From Desmodesmus armatus (lineage: Eukaryota; Chlorophyta; Chlorophyceae; Sphaeropleales; Scenedesmaceae), in NCBI GenBank assembly GCA_007449985.2, contig VIIQ02000596.1:1-64000 (forward strand): a stretch of 64,000 nucleotides of DNA, given 5' to 3'. The first letter of the stretch is position 1. Each line of letters starts with the position of its first letter. Made by a program: the position numbers and the translations under genes. Shown in pieces: positions 31,501 through 43,471 of this stretch. The notes under the pieces are model-generated. The model searched no databases, was not told the origin of the DNA, and saw only the letters and a program-made list of their open reading frames with translations.

Positions 31501-34228
31501 TTCGTTGTTGTACTGTCCAGAGCAGGGGGTGAGAGGTACGGCAGCTATGTGCTGTCTCGGCATCTGTGCATGCGCTGGCTGATGTGAAGTGGGGCTCAGG
31601 GCGATGCATTTGCTCGCTGTGCTGGCAGATAAGCACTGTCACACAGGCACCGCCCATTGGCACTCGTCAAGATGCCAGCGCAGTGCCTGCAAGTGCCATG
31701 GGTTGGGTGCTAGTCCCCTTGCACACAGGATGCTACCTGGTGTGGCAGGGGTTTGTTCAAAAAGGGGCAGAAAGGCAGCAGATGAGCTTTGGTCAGGCTG
31801 GGTGACAGCATAGGAGTGAGCTGCTGGGGCAAGCCGTGTCCCTTGCAATCACAGCGTCAAGCGATCATTTAGTCTCAGGTTGACAGTTTTGACAGTTTAC
31901 TAATCTATGTATTGTGTATCTTTTTTTTACATGATCACGTTTCAGTTGGCTGCATGAGTGAGTGCTTTGAGGAGGCTGTATGTGCACCCTGCCCCATCTG
32001 TATGCTACATGGGGGTGATTGCACGCCTCAGCTCATATGTGATGTCAGGGTGCGCAAACCCTGATGACTTGACAGGGTGTAGGGTGCAGGACAGGATGTG
32101 CCCACGCACAAAACAATGGTGCTGGCAGTGTGCTTGAGGCGCGCTGACCCTCAACTACTGGCTCCAACGCCGTAAGGGTGGTTGTGAAGCAATGCCAGGG
32201 AGTGTTTGTGTGTGGTGTCATGGCCAGGTGGTTGCAGATGGCTGCGTGTTCAGCCGTTGCTGTCGGGCCTGTCCTGGTTGCTTGTTGGTTGCAATTGCAA
32301 TCAGGGGCCGGCCCGGCACCCCGGAGTACGTCCCAGCATCAACGACAGCTTGTGATGCACATCTCAAGGCAGTAATTACCAGAACCATCCTTGAGGGTTC
32401 AAAATCCAGGCATGTCGGTGCTGATTAGGAAGGGTCAAGTCAGGCAGGCCACTGGTGGTGACTGGTGGTGTTGTCCAACATGTGAGATCATGGGTCCGAC
32501 CCGACAGAGTCTGTTGTGGCTTGTGATGGTTGTGTTGTACAACATAATTGTTCAACAATCGGGTGCTTGTTGTGATAGCTGTCTGAGTTGCTTGTAACCT
32601 GTGCTAATGCAGTCACGGCTGCCACACACTCCAAGCTGGTTTGTAGTGCCATTCCATCACGCAAAATATCACGTCAAGTGCATGTCACCTTACAACCAGG
32701 GTCCACATGACGGCCACCATCTTGGAACCATCTTGGGCCAAGCTGTTACACAAGGTGGCACTAGCCGCCCAAATCACTGCTTCTGCTGTCCAGACCACTA
32801 CCGTCATGAGGCTGAAACTGCACCAGCTGTTGCTGCTGCCTGATGCTCCCACCAAAGCTGAAAGTTGCTTTCTACCACTGTTGTCAGCGTCACCACATGA
32901 AAACCCACCACAAGCACATTGGCAGCACCAACCCCACCAAAACCTCAACCAGAGTCTGGTACATGGCTGCGGTCTCCATCTGAAAATGTATGCAGCCAGC
33001 ACCACACCAATGGCGGTGTCGTTGTGCTGCTCATGCCATGGGCCCCATGGTGACCATTACCGCCAAGCCAAGGTGCCACGTCTGGCTGCCACCCAGCAAG
33101 GAAGCATGAACCGATGATAAATGCAATGCGTCGGTGTACCTTGCTGCCCCCAAACCTGGGCTACACCACTGTTGGCTGGGGCCAAGCCACAGGGCGATGC
33201 TGCCGCCAGGGCAGGGCTGGCAGCCAGCCCCTCACCCAACAACATGCCCCTGGGCCCCACACAGTCTCTAGGCCACGGCGTTGTGTTGTTGTGGACGACA
33301 ACAATATCAGTACCGGCAACAACAGTCGCTGCAGTGGTCTGCATGTGAATGCTCTTGTAGAAAGTACTTGCAGCGTGCTGCCGCTGCAACCGTGCTGGAC
33401 CTGTGCTACACCATTACATGCAGCGCAGGACAGGCTTCAAACACGGATTGTGTGCAGGCTGATCCAATCAAGCTGCTGTTGGAGCGCATCATGAGGGGCA
33501 GGCCCACTCCCTGCTGCTGTTGCTGTTTGCCCCGCCCTGCCGGCCCCCTCATCCTGTGTGGGAGTGACACACAGGCAAGTGCAAGCGTCAACAGCTCAGT
33601 GGCATGTATGCGCTTGTCATACAAGCACCTTGCTGGCAGAGCTGGCAACATGGAAGCAGCAGGTGCTGTTGCAGCAGCACAGTCCTTGCTTATAACGAAG
33701 ACACACAACGGCAGGTGCATGCATGTTGGCGTTATGCCTTCTACACATTTCAACACTTGTCAGCGTTGCTCAGGTGACGGCCGGCAGGCTGCAGGCAAGC
33801 TCATCAAGGGAGAGCTGCCTGCAGACGCCCACTCAGTGACTGTGCTGTACAGCAGACTGCGGGAAGGCCTACCTGATTGGATGATTCTGCTGAATTCAAA
33901 AAAGCACACGCTGTGTGATATTTGAACTGGCAACGTATGCTTTCGCCTTTAGTGGAGAGTGTTTGCCGAAACCAACTGAACTGGCGGGCTGATCAAGCGG
34001 CTTCAAGGATACTTCACAACCTGACCTCAAAGAACAAGGTGTGAAAGGCAATATACGGTTAGTCTCGGATACAGACTGTGGCCATGGATTCGTCGCAGTC
34101 GCAACACCAAATTCAAACACAACTGACATGACTCACCCTGTCGGACGGCCTGCCTGACTCTATCATGGCCGGCTGCTTCCTTTAGAGCATCTATCTAGCT
34201 TCACCTGGTGCTGCAAGTGTCTCACAGC
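28504..34228. other. Gene-empty 5.7-kb region
   Basis: I found no exon chain, RNA gene or known element. From about 28700 to 32600 the plus strand is notably rich in T and G with many TGTTG and GCTGT words. From about 32600 to 33400 it turns A/C-rich (CACCA, CCAAC). Small repeats such as GGTAGTTGTAGGCTTCCC/GGCAGTTGTAGGCTCCC occur at 28962-29000. Open frames here (for example 30417-31040 and 33281-33925) lack family motifs and splice structure. It may contain old transposon sequence, but I cannot show it. Confidence 0.4.
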
Positions 34229-37200
34229 ATGGCAGAAAACATTTCACAATTCAAGGCTGGAAAAGTGCTGCTTGCTCTTTTGCAACAGCACGGGGTCAGG
34301 GACCATGGCATACAGCAGATCACAGCTGTGGTAGCTCAACTTCTGGATGAGGCGAGAGGTATGCTTGGTAACACATGCACACAGCGGTCGGTCTTGATCA
34401 TGTGATCGTCACTTTGTCAACAACAGAATTTCAAGTCCACCAAGACACAGCAGAATTTCAAGTCCACCAAGACAGACACAAACCATCTGCTGGGTAACTT
34501 GGTTTGCTGTGTGATTTTGAGTCATGCACACAAAATGTACAGCTCTGTGACTCTGTTAGCCATAGTGTCTCACCCAACCCATTGCTGACCGTACTTCTGG
34601 CAGGTGCAGCAGCCAAAGGCCAGCAGGTGCAGCAGCAGCCACCCAGTGTGCGGGACGTGCAGTCAGCAGACGTGGTGCTGCAGGGATTGTCACTCATCAT
34701 ACCCAGGTATGTGTGGATGCAGGTGTGTGATGTCTGATGTTGGTGTGCTCCCCATGAGTCCCCGCTCCCACAATGATTGCCCGTGCTGGCATGTTCCTGC
34801 AGGGGCAAGTTTGACTGCTGCTTCTACAGTGACTGCATGCAAGTCACAAACAAGCAAACATCAGCCCTGATTCCCTACAGCAGCATACAGCACGTCCTGG
34901 TGAGCAGTTGGGCGATCTGGGCAAGCCTGGCATGAAGATGCCTGCATGCTGGTGCTGGTACACTGCACTGATAGTTCGATCGCTCCTGCAGCACACATAC
35001 ACACACACCTCATGCTGCTGAGTGAGCTTCACTGGCAGTAGTGACGTGTTGCAGCGCCGGTGCATGGAACAGTGACAGCAGCAGGTTACCTGTGCGGTGT
35101 GTGCTCTGTGGCGATCAGTTTCATGCAAAGTACTGCTTGAGAATCAAGTGTGCCCCTGCCTCTCATGCACAATGCCTGCAGGTCATTGACGCTGTTCCTA
35201 AGCAGCCCTCAACAACATTCTTAGTGCTGACCATGAAAAGGTGTGTGTGTCATAGACGTCTTGAGGGTGTCTCGTATGCGTGGCATCCAGACTGCAGATG
35301 CTCCCAATGGGGGGCTGTTCTTATTGTGTGCATGCTGCTTCTACGCTAGTGTGCTGGCCTGCCAGGGGGTGCAAGGGGCAATTTCTCACACCCACGCCCA
35401 CCCTCTTTGCACACTAATGTATTGCAGAATGCTGCCATCCTTTACTGCACATCTGTCAGTGCAGCAGGCATGTTCACTTGGTGTGTTCGTTTGTCACGAC
35501 GCATGTTGGTCCAGGGGCCTGGTGCTTGTTTGCCTGGCCACTCATCTGCACATTGTCACAGCCACCACCATTCCTCACTCCTTGCTGTGCTGGCATGCTT
35601 GGGCTGCTGTGCCTTCACAGGGGCCAGCCAGTCCGTCAGGGCAAGAATGAACTGGACCTAGTAGTGCTGCAGGTATGAGAGAAAGGAGTGGGGTGCAGGA
35701 CAGAGTGTGAGGGCACACTGAGTGTATGTGCAGTCTGCCCGTACTAGCCCTCATCAGCAGGCAGCCAGGGATGTGCAAGTCAGTCAACGGAGGCCCACCA
35801 TCTTGTCAGTGGCACAGCGATATGGAGCTGCACCAGTTGCAGTACTTGCAATCAGTTGGATCAGCCAATCTCACGCTTTTGTGCATCCACTTGGGGTGGT
35901 GCCCCGACAGCTTGGTGTGTCGTCACGACATCCAGAATTCTGACTCCCCCAGCCAATGGCCTTGCCAAGGCATGCTGTGCAAAAGCAATTGCCAGACAGG
36001 ATAACACAGCTGACACGCCTGCATGTGAGGTCATGCTTCCTTGCTTGACACCATGCTGCTCAGCGGCGTGACATGCTGTGCCTTACCCCACTGCAACATG
36101 CTGTGCCGTGCTTTGCCACACAGACCAAGGACCAGCCTGAGCTGACGGTACCCTCCCCAGAGGTGTGCCAGCACCTGGGCCCCCAGCTGGTTGGTGCTGC
36201 TGCTGTGGTGCTCAGCCAGCTGCTGGCCAGCTACATTGAGGGTGTTGATGAGAGCACCTTCCTCACAGCAGACAGCAGCGTGTTTAGCAGCAGCGCAGGT
36301 GGGTGGGTAAGAACTGGTGTTTGTCAGAACCTTGTAGGGAGTTAGAGGGGTTGGGGGTACCATTTGAGCACAGACGTCTGCAGCAATGCAGCTCCTAGAC
36401 ACCTATGCGCACATTCCACCAGTAACACAGGTTACTCACAGCTTCAAAACAGATGAACCAAACAACCTGTGAACCTTGCTTCACCTGCACAGGAGCTGAT
36501 GGGGTACACATGGCAGAGCATGGGTGACTGTTGCAGAGGCACACATAGGCAGAGCCCATGTGAGGGCTGTGTACCGCCTTACAAAGCTAGCGTTTGCTTC
36601 TGGCCAGACCCAGGATCGAACTGGGGACCTTCCGATCTTCAGTCGGACGCTCCCCCAACAGAGCTTTCAAGCCAAGAACCTCAGGTTCCCTCACAGGGTG
36701 CCAGCGGCAGCACTGTTGCAGTCTCTCAGCCACAAGCACAGGGCTGCACAGTGTAGGGGCGCATTGCAGGGCGTGCTGCTGTTGGGGAGTTTTGGCGCGT
36801 CTTGGCTGACTTTGCGGTTTCTGCAATCATCCCTAAGCGGGCGCAGGGGCTTGCGCTCACACAACAGCCTTTCATTGCATGGCATGTGGTGCTGTCAGGA
36901 GGCAACGGTTTGCGGGTAGTTAGGCATTGAGCTTCTGCATGTGGTGACATGTGAGTTGCTGGCTGCTGTGTGACTTCTATCCTGCTGGCTTGTGAACAGT
37001 GCAGCGACTGGTGGTGTCGGTGAAGTTGCCCCCACGTGCGCCCACTGCAACATGTGGGAGTGTTTTGTGGCTCGCAGCTGTGTGTTCGCTGTTTTCTGTT
37101 CCGTCCGCCCTTTCTTGTCGCAACCCTGCAGGTGCGAGAAGCAGTGCCGTTGGCGCCATTCAGTCCTTCCAGTGTATTATATCTCTGTGTTCGCAATCTG

Positions 37201-40036
37201 GAAGCACACTGAGTGTGCGTGACAAGCTTTTGATGGTGGGGTTTGTCCGAACGGCCCCCTTCCGTGCTGGTTGTGTCCATCCGTGGCTGGGTTCAGTTGC
37301 AACGTAGTTGCTTGAGAAACCCGTGTAACACCTTCATTCATTCATTCAGTGTAGGGGCCGCGCATACATGTGCCAGCTTGGGTTGGGTCAGCTAGTCATG
37401 CTTGCATTGCCATGTCAGCTCTTTCACTGCATGCTTGTCTGCGTCAGCATGTGCATGTGCGTTCTTGGCCGCGCATCCGTTCGCTTTATGCCTTGTGCGT
37501 GTTTCATGCTAACACAGCTTGTGTGCCACAGGTGGTTGGGCTGTTTGAGTAGAATTGGTGGCGCCTTGAGTTACAAGGGCGGGACATGGATTGGGTCCCG
37601 GGGCTTGCATCGGGTTGGCTGGGTCCTTGAGGCCTCTTTGTAACGAACACTGACTGACTGACTGACCACGCATTGGAGGGACATGGACTGGGTCCCTGGG
37701 CTTGCATGGGCTTGGCTGGGCCGTTCGGCCTCATTGTAACAAGCCAATGATGAGTGATGGCGCAACATTGACATGCTCCCCTTCTGATTTGCACTTCCTT
37801 GTGTAAGCCGTGCAGCGCCTCTGGCTCTCTCTCTGTTGCGCATGCCTTGCTAGCCCTTGCATGCGCACAGGTGTTGCTGCCCTGATAGCGTTCTGGTGGT
37901 GCCTCCTTGCAATGCACAAAACATGGGGATCGTCAGGTTGTTGACGCACCGCATACTGTGCAAGCTTGCAGCGTGAGTCCCGTGGATCAGGATTTGATTT
38001 TTTCCTTGACAACCTGCTTGTACCTCTTGCCCTCCATGCTGTGTTCCTGCTGTCAGGTGACCTGATGGTTGCTGCCAACAAGGGTGTGCAGCCGGGCTGG
38101 CTGGTGCCGCTGTCTGCCGGCCTGTGCTACCTGGGCAAGCAGGGCAGCTTCATGCCCCTCACCAGCATTTTACGGGTGCGCAGCACGCGGCTTCTTGCCG
38201 TGCTGGTATGGCTGATGCGGACAGTGTCTGATGCGTTCCAGACTCGCTGTACAACTACACCTTTCTGGGCTCTGTGCAGCTTCCGTGTTCATAAGCAACT
38301 TCTGCCTTGCACAGCATGTTCCGCGCTCATACAGGCTCAAAGTCAACCAACTTGCTGCTACGTCCCATGCACTGCAGGTGGCCTTCCATCGTACGGGTGG
38401 GTCGTCAGCCACCTTTGACATCACCATCAAACTGGCAGCTGCTGCAGCTGGTGGGGCTGGCAAGGCACTGGAGTTGGGTCAGATCGATGCTGCCGAGCTG
38501 CCCAAGCTGCAAACATACTGCACGAACCATCGCATCAGGGTGAGTGGCTTGCTGAGTACTGAGTAAGGCAGGGTTTTGCCCTTCTCACTTTGGCCGGGGC
38601 ATGTGGGATGTGAGGGAGACAGTATGGGAGGAGCTGGTCGCCCCAGCTACTGTATGGAGGCGCTAGTAGTGTCAAGGGGGCTTGGCTGAGGGCCTGTAGG
38701 GGACTGCATTGTGAGATAGGGAGGGTTGGCCTGGTGCCGGACAAGTGTTGGGTCACCGTGCTGGTGCTGCCCTGTTGGGCAAGACAGAGGAAGTGTAGTT
38801 TCTGTCCGCTTTGCCTCCCCATCTGCTGAGGCCATGATAATGCTGCGAGGTTTAGGGACAGGGGACAGAACTTTGAATGACATGTATGTGTCTTGCCTAC
38901 CTTGCTGTGTGTGTCATGGTGTGCTGGCAGATGGCAGGGGATGAGGAGGACTCGGACGAGGAGCAAGATGCAGCTGCAGTCGCAGGCAATGCTCATGCTG
39001 TGGCAGCAGCTGCTGCTGGCGGTGGTGCTGCTGCTGCTGGTGATGACAGCGACGATGATGAAGATGACGAAGACTTTGACCCTGAAGCAGCAGGTGCGCA
39101 AGTTGGGGCCGGTGGGGCTGGAGCACGCTTGGGCCCATCAGTGGCAGGGATGGTTACATGTTGACAGCTGCAGCATTGAACCCTGTGTCAAACACTATTA
39201 GGTGCATCCTGTGGTGTGGAACTGGCGGCAGGCCCATGTACGCGGCCGCACCCAGCCATGTTGCTATTGATAAGCCTGCTGTGTTACTGGGGACTTTTCT
39301 GATTCAATCATTTGGACCTCATGGCGGCTGTGGTGTGCAGGGCGGCAGCAGAGGGGCGTGAAGCGTCAGCGGCTTGAGGGCGGCGCAGCAGCAGCAGCGG
39401 CGGCGGCAGCAGCAGGTGGGGGTGAGGGCAGTGATGATGATGAAGATGAGGAGAGCGAAGAGGATGAAGGTGGGTGCTGCAACAGCCACCAACATGGGCC
39501 CAAGGCAAGGCGTGCCCCTCAAAAAGCTTCAGGAATCATTCTGCCAGCTGACACCCTATCGCAGCAAGGCATCTATGCTGCATGCCACAACGTCCAGAAG
39601 CAGCCTCATGCAAGGATAGGGCTGCAGGTCAGACAAGTTGGGCTGGCCGCCGTACATGGCCTGCACTGGAATTGCATTTTGCCTTGTGCTGCTATCAGGG
39701 CAGGGTATCAGTCTCTGTGATACTATCAGCAATCTCCGCACAGGAGGCATGGCCGGCAGGCTGTCAGTCTGAGGGTCTCCACGTCGGCTGGACATTCCAC
39801 AGTGTTAGCACATGATTTGTGGACACTGCTGAGTCACCATCTGATGTGTAAGGCATGCTTGAGCTTGATGACAATCCATACGATCCCACTGACAGTCAGC
39901 AACCGTCTCGTGTGTGAATGGCTGCGCAGGCCTTGAGGGTGCTGATGGCTCTGGTGAGGTGTCATCCGACCTTGAGCTGGTGGCCACTGATGACATGTCA
40001 GGCATGGAGGATGACGGACTGGGGGACTTTGAGTGA
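34229..40036 (+). CDS. Rtt106-like histone chaperone (tandem PH domains)
   Basis: Eleven exons fit in phase: 34229-34358, 34604-34706, 34803-34899, 35182-35240, 35621-35672, 36124-36298, 38057-38175, 38378-38539, 38931-39093, 39341-39469 and 39930-40036 (431 residues). The order matches yeast Rtt106 and the Pob3/SSRP1 middle domain: a short helical start (MAENISQFKAGKVLLALLQQ), first PH-like domain (VVLQGLSLIIPR, GKFDCCFYSDCMQV, ALIPYSSIQHVLVIDAVPKQ, TFLVLTMKR), second PH-like domain (ANKGVQPGWLVPLSAGLCYL, SFMPLTSI, ATFDITIKL, LPKLQTYCTNHRIR), then a long acidic tail (DDSDDDEDDEDFDPEA, GSDDDEDEESEEDEG, MEDDGLGDFE). The family binds H3-H4 and helps deposit histones. There is no HMG box, which argues against SSRP1. 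Intron 6 (36299-38056) carries an antisense tRNA-like sequence. Confidence 0.82.
36601..36673 (-). tRNA. tRNA-Phe(GAA)-like sequence
   Basis: Read on the minus strand from 36673 to 36601, 73 nt fold as a cloverleaf: D arm GCTC/GAGC, anticodon arm TCCGA-CTGAAGA-TCGGA with anticodon GAA, T arm CCCAG-TTCGATC-CTGGG, discriminator A. The core resembles plant tRNA-Phe. Two oddities suggest a degraded or diverged copy: the acceptor stem (GGCTTGA/TCTGGCC) has a T-T mismatch and a G-T pair, and position 8 is A instead of T. It lies in an intron of the Rtt106-like gene, on the opposite strand. It could be functional, a pseudogene or a tRNA-derived SINE head. Confidence 0.7.
37580..37746. repeat. Two ~100-bp tandem copies in Rtt106-like intron 6
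   Basis: GGGACATGGATTGGGTCCC with GGGGCTTGCATCGGG at 37581 recurs as GGGACATGGACTGGGTCCC with GGGCTTGCATGGG at about 37679. Both copies continue with TTGGCTGGG and a CCTC-TTGTAAC end. They are imperfect and have no coding role. Confidence 0.65.
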
Positions 40037-43000
40037 CAGCAATCACTGGCAGTGACAGCAACAGGGTTGAGCCACCCAGATCTGAACAGCAATCGGACAC
40101 AGCAAGCCAGTCTGCGCCACTCACTCAGTGAAGATCCGCTGGTATGGCCAGGGAGCAGCAGAGACTGGGGCAGTCACCAGAGGGCGCTGGTGTAACAAGC
40201 GGAGCTGAGCCGCCAGCAATGCACTGCCGGAGTGTGACACCCTCTTGTTTGTGCTCAGGCCTTTGCTTTGTTCAGGTCCTCCTTTTGCTCAGGCCTTTGC
40301 TTTGCTCAAGCCTTTTCACAATGGCAAAATATGTTTTACTTGGCCGTTGTTGTGTTGGGCCTCTGTTTGCTCAGGCCTCAGTTCTGCATGCCATTTGAGT
40401 GCCTTGCTGGCAAAGCAGGTGTACAGGGGGGGGGGGGAGCTGGTGAGCCCAAGGTGGTGTGGTGACCTGGCTTTGGACCAACATCGTGTTGCACACAGTG
40501 TGTGATGAATCTGCTGCTTACATTCACAGCTGAGGTAGGCCATGCTGTGCAGATATTGTGCAGCAACCCCTTTCTCCCACCTGGCTTCGTGCCGTGTCAA
40601 AGGAGTCAGGCACACAAGTCACCTCTTGCACATGTTGTCAGCTGCTGCTTCCGCACTGGGCGCCATCAGCACCTCAGGATGGTGACTGTGCACACCCAAC
40701 CACAAGACCAGTTGCAGTTGTAGCCAAAATCAGGTCGGTGTGATGCTGCCTGTACAACATACACATAGTTCGTCGGCACAGCATCTGCTGATGGCACCAG
40801 CAGCTGATTAGGCGGCCTGCTGTCACAGTTTGCTGGAGATTTATCAGGAACTGTTGCAGTTTTCAGACCTTGCTGTGACTGGCTTCAAGGGAGACTTGAG
40901 ATGTTGTGAGGCACGCAAAGCTGTATCACGGCTGCTTGATCCATGCATGCTGTAGGGGGCAAAGTTATGACAGCTTCTTGTCTTGAGCAGGTGCCTTGGT
41001 CAAGCCACTCAACACTGCTGTCTGCTGGGTTGGCAGTTGCTGCAATGCTACTAATAGGCATCCAGTGTTCGGAACTTGCAAGTGTGCTATTCATACTAGC
41101 CATCACCAGCTGTGACGATGGAAGAATGCGGCATGACATACATAGCCATTCAGGGAACAATCTCACATCTTGCTGGCACCACGACCTAGGCTTTGAAGCA
41201 ACCATCACACGCTGCACACCGAATCAGGAGCAACATGAAAACACAAAGCAGACAAGCTGGCCGATAGTCTGCTGTTGGCATAGGTAGGCATCTGCCCTAT
41301 CCAGGCACTGCCTGCATCAAGGAGATGCCAGGCACACACGCACATACACACACTCTCTCCTGCCACTGGTGCTGCTGAACGGCAGGCTTGGATCTGCCAC
41401 ACTCTGGGCAAACTGTCAAGACGCGATAGCTGGTGACGACGGTTATTCATGCCCTTCAGCATGCCGCATGCTCCTGTGACGTAGGTGGCTGCGTTGCAGC
41501 AGCCGTCAATTGAGCCAAGAGCTGCTGGCAGCTTCACGTGTGTGTGATGCACAGCACACGGCCGAGAGACCTCAGCTGCTGCCAGATTGCGTCAATGTGA
41601 TGAAGCAAGGCATGAAGACAGCAGCACCTACATGCGGCCTGTTGGGCGCAAGCACCCTGACCACTGGGCCGGCCACACACGACTTCCTGGCAAGTGACAC
41701 CATGGCGCTGAGGAAAGCTCAAAAGCCCAACTCGTCCCCGATGTTGGGCAGCAACAGCAAACACACACGGATACCTACACCGTGGTACACAGCGTTGCAA
41801 CTGGGGGCCAAATAGCATGCACACAACTGTAAAGGCACCACACCCTTGTGCTGAACAGGTAGGGCCTCCCAGGCAACTCCCGGCATCATGCACGGATTTG
41901 TGTTTGGACATGCCTGTCTACACAGGCGCCGTGCTTCTGTGGTGCTTGAGGCACAATACATGCATGCACAATGTGCCGCACACACCCCAAGAGCTTGGCC
42001 ATGCCGTACATGAACATGCACAGCTTGCATGGCCTGACCGCAGCTTACCCCAGCATTCCACTGCGACATGTGCCGTCTCTTGTCAAGCTTCGGCTCCCTG
42101 TGCTGGACCCACTCAACTCCCCAGCACACAATCGCTACCCAGCAGCACACTCGCACAGAGCAAAAGGGGTCCACCAATGTCGGAGCCCAAGACATTACAG
42201 GCTCCAGCCAGCTGAAAGTAAACTTCCCACACAGCTGCGTCACAGGCAGCAGCTGTCCACCATGCGAAAAGCTTGGGGCAGGCCGCAAATACAAGTATCA
42301 ACACATCCAACCAAAGGCTGTCCCCAACAACACACTGCAAGATGGTTGCAAGATGGTACACACAAACCCCAGCGACACCCAAGGGATTGCACAACACCCA
42401 ACTGAGGGGATGCTGGATCGGGCGTAGGGGAAAAACTGGGGGTCCCCATGCAAAAATTGAGCCCGCACGTGGCGGGTGGAACACTCAGTGTATGTACCGT
42501 GGTCAAGACTCACCACACAAAATGGACCCGAGGGAGGTCAGGGAGGGTGATAACACGTAGCACTAAACCCAACACACACACCCACCATGTCAACAGGGCC
42601 AGCACAACGTTGGTGGCTCTGTGACGATTATGGTGGCAAGCGCCCTCCTGTACAGCTAATACACACCGACTAGGAAACATAAGGCATGGACGCCGCTTGG
42701 AAAAAGCAGCAGGCACTGCAAGTGCCACAAAACGCAGCCGTGGCTGCACCCACAGCCCAACCTCCAACCAAAGACCCCTCCCTACAGGCAACATGGCAGT
42801 GGCAGCCCCATCCTCACACAGCCCCCAAAAACCACTGCCAAGGGAAGGCAGTGTCACGGCGCCACCGCAGCGCCTTCCCCTACGATCAGCCGGCTGTGTG
42901 AAGCCCACTGTAACAGGAAAAAGCCCTTGGTCAACGCCGAGCCCAGCCACCACAGCCATTCAAGCATCCTTGCCGACCAAGCCACCACACACAATGCCGA

Positions 43001-43471
43001 CAAGCAAGTGCGCAACTGCGCAAACCAAACGCGTCGACCAAACACATGTGCCGCAACCGATGCCCATGCCTCACCACACCCGACAAACCCACCCATGACT
43101 GCTTGCAAGCATCGACTCGCTATACAAGCCAAGCAACTGCCATACTGCAGTGGCGACCAGAAAGCCACCTGCTGCAAACCTCAACCACACACGCGTGCCA
43201 CATAACACACACAAGCCATGCTGTTGCCAGTAAAGCAAGTCACCCCGCTGAGCCATACCAACACACCCCAGCAAACACACAAGCTGCCGACGGCCCATAT
43301 AGTACACACAGCCCAGCTGTTGCCCCACAACACCCAAACAGATTAGCCATAGGGAGCGAGGACGAACACCCACCCACGCTTGCACCCGGACAGTGGCCAC
43401 ACAAGAGGGCGCCAGCACACCACCCACATGCGCAGGAGGTCCTGCAGCCTGCACAGCACCTGTGCCCCTCG
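40037..43471. other. Gene-empty region between convergent genes
   Basis: No exon chain is recognised. At 40255-40320 a TTTGCTCAGGCC-type motif repeats three or four times. From about 41500 to 43450 the plus strand is strongly A/C-rich (CACACA, CCAAC, ACAAGC), the opposite skew to 28700-32600. The longest open frame (43046-44173) overlaps the last two exons of the minus-strand bZIP gene and has no family motif. Confidence 0.4.
40191..40195 (+). terminator. Candidate poly(A) signal TGTAA for Rtt106-like gene
   Basis: TGTAA, the usual green-algal poly(A) signal, lies 155 bp after the stop codon at 40036. Confidence 0.45.

Noticed and set aside
34229..40036. FACT subunit SSRP1
   Set aside because: No HMG box follows the acidic tail, and the short N-terminus and two PH-like domains match Rtt106 better.
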